NCBI GenBank assembly: GCA_964542435.1
Contig: CAZIVE010000064.1
Coordinates: 1 to 15,332, forward strand
DNA: 15,332 nucleotides
Origin: CAZIVE01 sp964542435
Lineage (GTDB): Bacteria > Bacteroidota > Bacteroidia > Bacteroidales > Tannerellaceae
Reading direction: 5' to 3'
Made by a program: the position numbers and the translations under genes. Below the pieces are notes generated by a model that worked only from the letters and a program-made list of their open reading frames with translations, did no database searches and had not been told where the DNA came from. Shown here one piece after another: positions 6,582 through 13,902 of this stretch (positions are counted from its first letter, which is position 1; the number at the start of each line of letters is the position of its first letter).

Positions 6582-7886
6582 TTATTCGTTCGTTTCTTTC
6601 TTCTTGCGCCACTTGCGGTTACGAATGCCGTCGTAGCACCAAACCAGCAGCAAAGGTACTGCAAAAGAGAATAGGTTGGTCTCAAGGCGCCCATCTTCTT
6701 TTATTTTCGCTTTCTGCACATAGTCATGACTCCTTAAAACGGCGGCCAGATGCTTCTCATCCGGCAGATCGTTGTAATGCCATTTGTTGATGATTGTCCC
6801 GCCGCGGAGCAGTATCAGGCCTGGATTGGAACGTATCATCGTTTTCAGGAGCACGTCGTCAGCCATCAGGTAGGGATATTCTGCTCCGGTGTTGTCGGTC
6901 CAGCTGTCGATATCTTTTTGTGAAGATCCCGTGACACAGTAGAATTGCAAATCGTGATCTAACGTATAATCATAAATATCGCTGATTTCTTCTATCCGGT
7001 CATCGGTTGCCTCCTCCAATTTGGGAGAGATGAGCAAGACGACACCTGTCGTATCACTGAGGATCTGTTCCGTAACATCATTCCCGTCAGCATCGAAAAT
7101 GTTGAAAGATGCGATGGGCGGCGTATATCCTTTCTTGATCAGCTTCGTCTCGGAGCGGACGAATTTCCACGTACTGTCTGAAGCCGGTGCATTATCGAGG
7201 GCGTATGTCTTTTCTTTTCCATCCTTGGCATAGACAAAGGAATAGGCATACACATCTTGAGGCGCTCCATCTGGAATCTTCATTTTCTCCGGAATATTGG
7301 TCCCGATTTTGTAGGCACGGAAATCGACCATCGGAAGATGGCTGTAGTTCTGCCAGGCAAATGCGATGAAAAAAAGATAGGTAAAGAGTGCCACAAACCA
7401 ATAGGCGTGGAATGTATAGATGCGGAGGAGTCTGTTATGATAAAGGATTAAAACGATGGATGCGGCGAGCAGGACAATGTTCTTGCCGAATGTGGCCCAA
7501 TTGCTTAGGATGATGGCGTCACCGAAGCAGCCACAATCCGAAACGGGGTTGAACAAGGCAAGATACAGTGTGAGAGGCGTCATGATGAGCATGAACAGCA
7601 AGGTCAGATACGATGCATATTTCCGATATACGCCCAACAGCATGCAGACGCCGATGGTGGCTTCCAATGCGGAGAGATTGAAAGAAAAAGGAACCGCGAT
7701 GGAATGAAATTGTGACAGATGAAATGCAGTGAGATAGTCTGTGATTTTGATGGCTCCGCCTGTCGGATCCATAGCCTTGACACTTCCGGAGAAGATGAAG
7801 GTAACGCCAATCAGGATTCTACAGAATTCGGCGAGTGTCTTGATAAGTCGTTCTTTTCCTTTCGATAGAACCTTTTCATTCTCCAT
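6582..7886 (-). CDS. BT_3928-type DoxX/MauE-like membrane protein with thioredoxin-like C-terminal part
   Basis: This 434-residue inner-membrane protein has about four N-terminal helices (near 22-38, 68-88, 92-113, 134-150) and a fifth near 160-178, in DoxX/MauE style. The loop SDCGCFGD (C118, C120) matches the CGCFG signature of MauE-like proteins. Residues about 185-400 form a soluble domain with thioredoxin-like pattern (VVLLISPKLEE, LQFYCVTGSS, YPYLMADDVLL, NPGLILLRGG). It has no CxxC, so it is unlikely to be a dithiol oxidoreductase. A last helix (about 408-424) and a basic tail end the protein. Its start overlaps the DUF1599 gene end by 11 bp, and tpiA follows at 21 bp. A redox or sensing role at the membrane is inferred only from domain type. 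Confidence 0.82.
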   Translation of the reverse strand: MENEKVLSKGKERLIKTLAEFCRILIGVTFIFSGSVKAMDPTGGAIKITDYLTAFHLSQFHSIAVPFSFNLSALEATIGVCMLLGVYRKYASYLTLLFMLIMTPLTLYLALFNPVSDCGCFGDAIILSNWATFGKNIVLLAASIVLILYHNRLLRIYTFHAYWFVALFTYLFFIAFAWQNYSHLPMVDFRAYKIGTNIPEKMKIPDGAPQDVYAYSFVYAKDGKEKTYALDNAPASDSTWKFVRSETKLIKKGYTPPIASFNIFDADGNDVTEQILSDTTGVVLLISPKLEEATDDRIEEISDIYDYTLDHDLQFYCVTGSSQKDIDSWTDNTGAEYPYLMADDVLLKTMIRSNPGLILLRGGTIINKWHYNDLPDEKHLAAVLRSHDYVQKAKIKEDGRLETNLFSFAVPLLLVWCYDGIRNRKWRKKKETNE

Positions 7887-8265
7887 ATTCCAACTTGATC
7901 AATCCAAAGAGCGAGTAGTTGATCATGTCCATATAGTTCGCCGCAATGCCTTCAGAAACGAGGGTCTTTCCTTTGTGATTCTCGATCTCTTTGGTCCGGT
8001 TTATCTTCATCAGAATGAAATCCGTGTAGGAACTGATNNNNNNNNNNNNNNNNNNNNNNNNNNNNNNNNNNNNNNNNNNNNNNNNNNNNNNNNNNNNNNN
8101 NNNNNNNNNNNNNNNNNNNNNNNNNNNNNNNNNNNNNAAAATCTGGTCGGTAACCGATTGAGGACGCATGATGCGCCACGAAGGTGCATAATCTTCAAGC
8201 TTGCTTACAAACAGATCTCGACAAATGGCGATCACTTTGTCGAATTGTTCTTTTGTATCTGCCAT
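7876..8265 (-). CDS. DUF1599 protein (interrupted by assembly gap)
   Basis: The N-terminal piece (EQFDKVIAICRDLFVSKL...WRIMRPQSVTDQI) and the C-terminal piece (ISSYTDFILMKINRTKEIE...ANYMDMINYSLFGLIKLEYG) match a Bacteroidota family of about 180 residues built from two similar halves. From memory of the family, each half contains a W-R-x-(M/L)-R-x-x-S-x-T-D motif. The 100-N gap falls between the S-V-T-D of half one and the S-Y-T-D of half two, so probably 70-90 residues are missing. The function of the family is unknown to me. The gene starts 24 bp after the M23/LysM gene stop and overlaps the DoxX-type gene by 11 bp, which implies translational coupling. Confidence 0.8.
   Translation of the reverse strand: MADTKEQFDKVIAICRDLFVSKLEDYAPSWRIMRPQSVTDQIXXXXXXXXXXXXXXXXXXXXXXXXXXXXXXXXXXISSYTDFILMKINRTKEIENHKGKTLVSEGIAANYMDMINYSLFGLIKLEYGE
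8038..8137. other. Assembly gap (100 N) inside the DUF1599 gene
   Basis: Exactly 100 undetermined bases. By family length roughly 210-260 bp should lie here, so the size is a placeholder. The flanks encode equivalent positions of the two internal repeats of the protein. Confidence 0.92.
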
Positions 8266-8289
8266 TTTGCAATTATACGATTTAAATAA

Positions 8290-9531
8290 TTATGAGCAGC
8301 GCAATGAATGACCAAGCTGGAGAAGCGATGTGCGGGTAATACCGTTCAGCTGGCAGATCTTGGTGATGGTTGTGCCGTGGCGTTGTGCGATAGCTCCCAA
8401 CGTATCCCCTTTCTTGATACGATAGTAAACGGGCTTCGAAGCTTTCGATGATCTGGAAGCGCGTGTGCTTTGCTGGTTCTCCGTTTCAACTTGAGCCAGT
8501 TCGTCTTCATCTATCTGAACTCTTGATCTTCTCTTGCTTACTTTCGAATTGATGTTTCCCCCTTCTGTGCAGCGGATAGCTTGTCCGATACGGAGTTTGC
8601 TGCGACGGCTCAGTCCGTTGAGCCTGCAGAGATTAGCGATGGTCGTTCCGTACATTCTTGCTATTTCGCTCAAGGTATCCCCTTTCTTTACGCGGTGATA
8701 AGCCATCTGGATATTCTCAGAAGTATATTCGTTGGCTTCATATACATTCGTGTTACGTCCTCGCTGTTTGACATTGTGGAATACGTAATATCTTTGATAA
8801 GGAATGCCGATGTCGAAATTGATGATGTCTGCGGGATTGATGGCTCTTCCCAAGAAGCGCGTTTCGAAGTGGAGATGTGGACCTGTAGAACGTCCTGTGC
8901 TTCCGCCTAATCCAATGGCCTGTCCGGCTCTAACGATATCGTTCTGGTCTGCGATGAATTTTGAGAGATGAGCATAAACCGTTTCCAATCCATTCGGGTG
9001 ACGGATCACAAGGTAATATCCATAGCCACCACCTTCGTAGTTCTTTACACGAACACGTCCGTCGAATGCTGCACGTACGGTGTCCCCAGTGCTTAGTTTG
9101 AGATCGATGCCCCAATGCATGCGACGATGGCGGGGACCATAATTAGATGTAACCTCGATAGCTGGTTCATCAATGATAGGAAGTACGAATGAAGAACAAT
9201 TGATAGAGAAAGTATCTGGGAATGTTACGGAACCTTTTCGGAAGGGATTCACCCATTCTGTATTCCAATTCGAACCATATAATTCATCTGCGGGGTAGAG
9301 GAGATTTTCACGGGCTTCGAGGATGGCCTCTCTGCGTGCTGAGATTTCTCTTAATTCTATATTCTTTTTAAAACCTACGCGATCTGCCATCAACGCAACA
9401 GCTCTTGGATCTGTGATGCGATGCGTAACCGGATGCCGGCGATGTGTCGTTTTTTTGGGCCCTGAAGCTTTGGCTCCTGATAGAGACAAAACTGCACAGC
9501 AAATGATAGCTATAATAGTCCTTATATTCAT
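8290..9531 (-). CDS. Exported M23-family peptidoglycan endopeptidase with two LysM domains
   Basis: This 413-residue envelope protein starts with a signal peptide (IIAIICCAVLSLSGAKA, residues about 5-22). The M23 domain (about 125-230) carries the zinc ligands H139 and D143 (HWGIDL) and the HLHFE motif (H219, H221). All metal and catalytic positions of LytM-type enzymes are therefore present, and it is probably active. Two LysM modules follow at about 277-322 (YHRVKKGDTLSEIARMYGTT) and 368-412 (YYRIKKGDTLGAIAQRHGTT), separated by a basic Ser-rich linker. It should bind glycan chains and cut peptide crosslinks in the periplasm. It heads the minus-strand series DUF1599, DoxX, tpiA, with a 24-bp gap to DUF1599. 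A candidate promoter lies at 9602-9633. Confidence 0.93.
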   Translation of the reverse strand: MNIRTIIAIICCAVLSLSGAKASGPKKTTHRRHPVTHRITDPRAVALMADRVGFKKNIELREISARREAILEARENLLYPADELYGSNWNTEWVNPFRKGSVTFPDTFSINCSSFVLPIIDEPAIEVTSNYGPRHRRMHWGIDLKLSTGDTVRAAFDGRVRVKNYEGGGYGYYLVIRHPNGLETVYAHLSKFIADQNDIVRAGQAIGLGGSTGRSTGPHLHFETRFLGRAINPADIINFDIGIPYQRYYVFHNVKQRGRNTNVYEANEYTSENIQMAYHRVKKGDTLSEIARMYGTTIANLCRLNGLSRRSKLRIGQAIRCTEGGNINSKVSKRRSRVQIDEDELAQVETENQQSTRASRSSKASKPVYYRIKKGDTLGAIAQRHGTTITKICQLNGITRTSLLQLGHSLRCS

Positions 9532-9601
9532 ACGAAGATTCTTTCTGTTTTCAAATTCGGTATATATGGTTCAAAAGCGTCACACCTTTTTCCCAATATG
9601 C

Positions 9602-9633
9602 CAAAGGTCGTCAAAATCACCTAACCAGCCAAA
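9602..9633 (-). promoter_or_regulatory. Candidate promoter of the M23/LysM gene
   Basis: On the minus strand, TTTG (9633-9630), a 20-nt spacer and GACCTTTG (9609-9602) follow the Bacteroidales form TTTG-N20-TAnnTTTG, with one mismatch in the -7 element (GA for TA). It predicts a start near 9598 and a leader of about 67 nt. Spacing equals that of the S8 peptidase promoter at the other end of this window. Confidence 0.45.
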
Positions 9634-9716
9634 TATGCCTTGCGAAAATATCACAAACGAATCTGAATAAAAATTAATTGGACTTTTTATTTTCTTGAAA
9701 TAAAGATACTTACAAT

Positions 9717-9748
9717 AAAATATGTTTCACAGCATATTTTGTGGAACA
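9717..9748. repeat. Nested inverted repeats with parS-like half-sites
   Basis: AAAATATG-N8-CATATTTT (9717-9740) is a perfect 8-bp inverted repeat. Overlapping it, TGTTTCACA (9723-9731) and TGTGGAACA (9740-9748) form a 9-bp inverted repeat with one mismatch. The halves TGTTTCAC and GTGGAACA resemble parS half-sites (TGTTTCAC/GTGAAACA type), but 10 bp separate them where parS has none. It could be an operator or a weak hairpin after recG; the function is unknown. Confidence 0.4.
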
Positions 9749-9856
9749 AACGGCCTCAACTACCTGTTTTTCGGCTTTATTCTCCCATTTGTGTATTTAC
9801 CTTTTGTCACTATTTCGCAGGGGAAGCTATCGATTTTACAAATCACTCCGATACGT

Positions 9857-11953
9857 TCAGCTGACCAGTTCCCAATTGATGCGGTTGCCATATTGAGCCT
9901 TCAGTTTCTCCTTCAACAGACGGTTCTGATCGGATTCGAGGAGCGGATCTCTTATGATGATGTTGTTGGCCAAGTCGCGGGCATATTGCAGGATCTGCCC
10001 ATCGGATGCTAGGTCAGCGATCTTCAAGTCCAGTCCTTCTCCGCTTTGACGTGTTCCCTCCAGTTCACCGTGGCCGCGCATCTTCAGATCCTCTTCGGCA
10101 ATGACGAATCCGTTGTTGGAACTCGTCATGATGTCGAGGCGTTTGCGCGTGTCATCGTTGAGATTATAGTCGGAGACAAGGATACAATAGGACTGCTCGG
10201 CTCCTCGACCTACGCGCCCGCGCAGCTGGTGAAGCTGTGATAGGCCGAATCTCTCGGCACTCTCGATGACCATGACCGAAGCGTTCGGGACATCCACTCC
10301 AACCTCGATGACGGTTGTCGCCATGAGAATCTGAGCTTCGCCTTTGACGAACTTCTGCATCTCTGTCTCCTTTTCGACACTCTTCATCCGTCCGTGGACC
10401 ATGCAAACGGTAAATTCGGGAAAGATCTTCTTGAAATTCTCGAAGCCCTCCTCTAGATTCTTGTAGTCGCTCTTCTCGCTGCCTTCGATCAGCGGATAGA
10501 CCACGTACACCTGTCGTCCGGCTTGAATCTGCTGGCGCAGGAAACTGAATAGTTCGGCCTTATGGTTGTCGAAACGATGGATCGTCTTTATGGGCTTACG
10601 TCCTGGTGGAAGTTCGTCGATGACGGAAATGTCTAGATCGCCGTAAAGTGTCATGGCTAGGGTACGCGGAATCGGCGTGGCTGTCATTACCAGAACGTGG
10701 GGAATCACCGGACTCTTCGTCCAGAGTTTGGCCCTTTGCTCGACACCAAAGCGGTGTTGTTCGTCAATGATGGCCAGTCCCAACGAGGCAAAGCTGACCG
10801 TCTCTTCAATCAGTGCGTGTGTGCCGATGAGTATTTGGATCTCTCCAGATGCGATGGCGGGAAGCAGTTTCTCGCGTTCCCTCTTCTTCGTAGAGCCGGT
10901 GAGCAGTGCCACACGGATATCCATTCCGTTCAGGAAACGCAGGATGGTGTGATAATGCTGTCCGGCGAGGATTTCTGTCGGTGCCATCATACAGGCTTGG
11001 CAATGGTTGTCTAGAGCCAGCAACATGGAAAGCAATGCGACTAAGGTCTTACCGCTTCCTACGTCGCCCTGCAGAAGACGGTTCATTTGATGGCCGCTGC
11101 CCAGATCGGCACGGATCTCTTTGACCACCCGTTTTTGTGCATTGGTAAGCTGGAATGGCAGATGTTCCCTATAAAAGGTGTTGAAATAGTCTCCTACGGT
11201 TGAGAAGACAATGCCTTTCAGCCGTCGTTTTCGGTTGACGGAGTTTTGCAGAAGATGAAGCTGGATGAAGAACAGTTCGTCGAACTTGAGTCGGAGACTG
11301 GCTTGTTTCAGTTTCTCGGTGGATTCCGGGAAATGGATGTTGCGCAAAGCTTCGTCGAGAGGCAGCAGATGGAGCTGTTGCAACAGATATTCGGGCAATG
11401 ATTCGGGAATGACGCCGCCAATGTTTTTCAAAAGGATAAACACCAGATCCTGCAGCGAGCGTGAGGAAAGCTGCGACTTCTTCATCTTCTCCGATGTGTT
11501 GTAGAACGGAACCAGTCCGCCGGAGACTTGTTCCTCATTCGACTCATGATCGATGTCGGGATGGAGAATCTCGTAGATGCTGCCAAATCGTGTCGGCTTG
11601 CCGAATATAATATAAGGTATGTCCACCTTATAATAATGTACAATGAGATGCAGTGCCTTAAACCAAACCAGATTGATGGAGCCGGTGCCGTCCGAGAAAT
11701 GGGCGATGAGTCGTCGCGCGCGGCCTTCTCCAACCAGCTCGAAGGAGGTGATCTTTCCTTTCAGTTGGATATACGGAAGCGCGTCGTTTATTTCGCATAT
11801 CTTGTAGAATCGCGAACGATCGATGTATTTATAAGGATAATAGGTCAGCAGATCCCAAAAGGAGCGGATGTTCGCTTCTGAGGCGAGCACTTCCGCACGC
11901 TTTGGCCCTACGCCGGGCAGATAGCTGATGGATCTGTTTTCCAGTTCAAGCAT
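9857..11953 (-). CDS. recG: ATP-dependent DNA helicase RecG
   Basis: This 698-residue branched-DNA translocase remodels stalled replication forks and Holliday junctions. The N-terminal wedge/OB part begins with ISYLPGVGPKRAEVL (helix-hairpin-helix-like) and includes LKGKITSFELVGEGRARRL. Helicase motifs are intact: Walker A GDVGSGKT (296-303), DEQH (397-400), TATPIPRTLAM, and motif VI QLRGRVGRG (576-584) followed by the RecG-specific region. Length is normal. The ATG lies 4 bp after the ispD stop, so it is probably the last gene of the S8-xseA-xseB-ispD-recG run. Confidence 0.97.
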   Translation of the reverse strand: MLELENRSISYLPGVGPKRAEVLASEANIRSFWDLLTYYPYKYIDRSRFYKICEINDALPYIQLKGKITSFELVGEGRARRLIAHFSDGTGSINLVWFKALHLIVHYYKVDIPYIIFGKPTRFGSIYEILHPDIDHESNEEQVSGGLVPFYNTSEKMKKSQLSSRSLQDLVFILLKNIGGVIPESLPEYLLQQLHLLPLDEALRNIHFPESTEKLKQASLRLKFDELFFIQLHLLQNSVNRKRRLKGIVFSTVGDYFNTFYREHLPFQLTNAQKRVVKEIRADLGSGHQMNRLLQGDVGSGKTLVALLSMLLALDNHCQACMMAPTEILAGQHYHTILRFLNGMDIRVALLTGSTKKREREKLLPAIASGEIQILIGTHALIEETVSFASLGLAIIDEQHRFGVEQRAKLWTKSPVIPHVLVMTATPIPRTLAMTLYGDLDISVIDELPPGRKPIKTIHRFDNHKAELFSFLRQQIQAGRQVYVVYPLIEGSEKSDYKNLEEGFENFKKIFPEFTVCMVHGRMKSVEKETEMQKFVKGEAQILMATTVIEVGVDVPNASVMVIESAERFGLSQLHQLRGRVGRGAEQSYCILVSDYNLNDDTRKRLDIMTSSNNGFVIAEEDLKMRGHGELEGTRQSGEGLDLKIADLASDGQILQYARDLANNIIIRDPLLESDQNRLLKEKLKAQYGNRINWELVS

Positions 11954-11957
11954 GATA

Positions 11958-12662
11958 TCAATAGATGGATGGATTCAGTAACGCTTCGGCTGTTTTCAGA
12001 TCTGAAGGCGTCGTGATCTTGATGTTCTCGCGATTTCCGAGGACGGTTGTGATGCGGTGTCCGTCCGCTTCGATCACGGAGGCGTCGTCGGTGAATGTGG
12101 TGATGTACTCCTGATGATAGGCATGCAGCAATAGATCAGCACGGAATACCTGCGGCGTCTGTACGGCGAAGTACCGGTCGCGATTGACCGGATGACTCTC
12201 GTCCATCGTACCTTCGCGCAGTGAATCCACGACGCCTGTCACCGGAACGGCCGTTCCCTTTTCTTCGGCTGTGGCAAAGCACGATTCGATGACTTCGGTA
12301 CTGACGAACGGACGCACGCCGTCGTGAATGCCGACGACCGCTTGACGGGCATCGCAACCTTCCGATTCAAGCTGTTTCGCGATAAGAAGCAATCCGTTCT
12401 TCACCGAGTGGAAACGAGTCGCTCCGCCTTCTGCCAACTGATGCGGAATCTGGCAATCGATCTCGCGGCAGAGCATTTTCCAATAGCTGAACTGTTCTTC
12501 CGGAAGCACGACGATGAGGTCCGCCGACGGATTCCATTCATGGAATCTCTCCAGCGTGTGCATCAGGATAGGCTTGCCGCAGAGCGGAATGAACTGTTTG
12601 GGAAGGTCGCTTCCCATGCGCGATCCTTTACCTCCGGCCACAATCACTGCAAATCGTCTCAT
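11958..12662 (-). CDS. ispD: 2-C-methyl-D-erythritol 4-phosphate cytidylyltransferase
   Basis: This 234-residue enzyme joins MEP and CTP to give CDP-ME in the non-mevalonate isoprenoid pathway. The nucleotide-binding signature VAGGKGSRMGSDLPKQF spans residues 8-24 with K22. Also visible are GGATRFHSVKNG (79-90), HDGVRPF (113-119), TPQVFR (169-174), TDDASV (191-196) and NIKITTPSD (213-221), all typical of IspD. Its ATG overlaps the xseB stop by 4 bp (ATGA), so translation is coupled. recG follows at 4 bp. It is complete. Confidence 0.96.
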   Translation of the reverse strand: MRRFAVIVAGGKGSRMGSDLPKQFIPLCGKPILMHTLERFHEWNPSADLIVVLPEEQFSYWKMLCREIDCQIPHQLAEGGATRFHSVKNGLLLIAKQLESEGCDARQAVVGIHDGVRPFVSTEVIESCFATAEEKGTAVPVTGVVDSLREGTMDESHPVNRDRYFAVQTPQVFRADLLLHAYHQEYITTFTDDASVIEADGHRITTVLGNRENIKITTPSDLKTAEALLNPSIY

Positions 12663-12859
12663 TTCCCAATCTGTTGAAAAGATTGCTGAACCTCTTCATT
12701 CACTTTGAACAGTTTGTCCTTGCAGAGCGCGATGAGGCGCGTTGCTTCCTTCACTCTGTCGGAAAGCACATCGACGTCGAGATTCCCGTCTTCCATTTCT
12801 GCGACGATCTTCTGCAGCTTTTCGATGGCTTTGCTGTAGCTCTCTTCTTTCTTTTCCAT
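12659..12859 (-). CDS. xseB: Exodeoxyribonuclease VII small subunit
   Basis: This 66-residue helical protein is the small subunit of exonuclease VII, which degrades single-stranded DNA with XseA. The family pattern is clear: SYSKAIEKLQKIVAEMEDGN, then LDVDVLSDRVKEATRLIALC, forming a helical hairpin. It begins 12 bp after the xseA stop and ends in an ATGA overlap with ispD. The length is typical. Confidence 0.95.
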   Translation of the reverse strand: MEKKEESYSKAIEKLQKIVAEMEDGNLDVDVLSDRVKEATRLIALCKDKLFKVNEEVQQSFQQIGK

Positions 12860-12871
12860 ATCGTAATGTCT

Positions 12872-13902
12872 TTATTGATTCTGATGATCCTCTTTCATGT
12901 CGTTGTTTTTCACCTCGTTTATCGTGCTGATGCTTTCGCCGTCCATAAAACGGGTGACGATGTGCTCTGCTGTTTTCAGCTCCTGAGCGCTCTTGACAAT
13001 CTTTCCGTCTCTGAGCGTCAGCGTGTAGCCGCGGCGAAGAACGTTGGAAGGCTCCACCAGCTGAATGTATTGTTCGGCCTTGTCCAGATAATGCTTCTGC
13101 TGGTCGAGCAGAGCCTGGCCGTTCGTTGTCAATCTCGTGAAGAGTTCCGTCAGACGATTGCGCTGACGTTCGATGGCGGATGAGACATACAGCGGAAGAT
13201 GGAAGATTGTGCTTTGCAGCTGTTCCTTCTTCTCGCTCAGCAGACGTGTCGCCAGCAATGTCATGTCGTGCGTCAGCGACTCCACCTTTTCTGAAGCCTG
13301 GTCCATGTAGCTGATCAGAAACTCTGCGACAGCTGTCGGCGTCTTCATCCGTTGGTAGGCGACAGCGTCGAGTACGGTGTCGTCGCGTTCGTGACCGATG
13401 CCGGTGATGACTGGCAATGGGAATTGGGCGCAGCTGGCAGCTAGTCTGTAGGTGTCGAAGCTGTTCAAGTCGGATGTCGCACCGCCTCCGCGGATGATGA
13501 CGACCACATCGAAAAAACGCCGGTATTTGTAGATCACATCCAGTTCGTGGACGATCGATTCTTCCGTTTTCTCACCCTGCATGGTAGCCGGGAAGAGCAT
13601 TTGATAGAAGGCGTAGCCTCGGGGATTGTCCAAGATCTGTCGGGCGAAATCGCCGAAGCCGGCAGCTGTGGGCGACGAGATGATGGCGATNNNNNNNNNN
13701 NNNNNNNNNNNNNNNNNNNNNNNNNNNNNNNNNNNNNNNNNNNNNNNNNNNNNNNNNNNNNNNNNNNNNNNNNNNNNNNNNNNNNNNNNNAGGTATCGGG
13801 GAACGCTTCTTCGATGGATTCCTTGATGCGCAGGTTTAGCTCTCGCAGCGAGAGTGTCTCACGGTGTGGTGTCGTATTAGTATCTGTCGTTTCTCTTTTC
13901 AT
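12872..13902 (-). CDS. xseA: Exodeoxyribonuclease VII large subunit (interrupted by assembly gap)
   Basis: The two visible pieces belong to one gene. The N-terminal 37 residues (13902-13791) carry LSLRELNLRIKESIEEAFPDT, the start of the OB-fold domain. The 272-residue C-terminal piece (13690-12872) begins IAIISSPTAAGFGDF and contains VVVIIRGGGATSDLNSFD and ITGIGHERDDTVLD. The catalytic GGGA and GHE-D motifs and the coiled-coil tail are therefore present. The 100-N gap hides about 100-120 residues. The pieces are out of frame across it, so the true gap length is 2 modulo 3. The ATG lies inside the S8 peptidase gene end (26-bp overlap). xseB follows at 12 bp, the usual pairing. Confidence 0.92.
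13691..13790. other. Assembly gap (100 N) inside xseA
   Basis: Exactly 100 undetermined bases. The coding frame differs on the two sides, which a real 100-base segment of an intact xseA could not do. The family length suggests about 300-360 missing bases. Confidence 0.95.

Larger units (their letters stand above)
9532..9856. other. Intergenic region between recG and the M23/LysM gene
   Basis: This 325-bp AT-rich stretch carries no convincing gene. A short plus-strand open frame from 9722 runs mostly antisense to recG and resembles nothing. The region holds the candidate M23 promoter and a nested inverted repeat at 9717-9748. No GC-rich hairpin with a T-tract follows recG, so recG lacks a visible intrinsic terminator here. 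Confidence 0.6.

Noticed and set aside
9722..10012. Plus-strand 96-codon frame starting in the recG/M23 intergenic region
   Set aside because: More than half is antisense to the recG 3' end, and there is no ribosome-binding site or recognisable motif.
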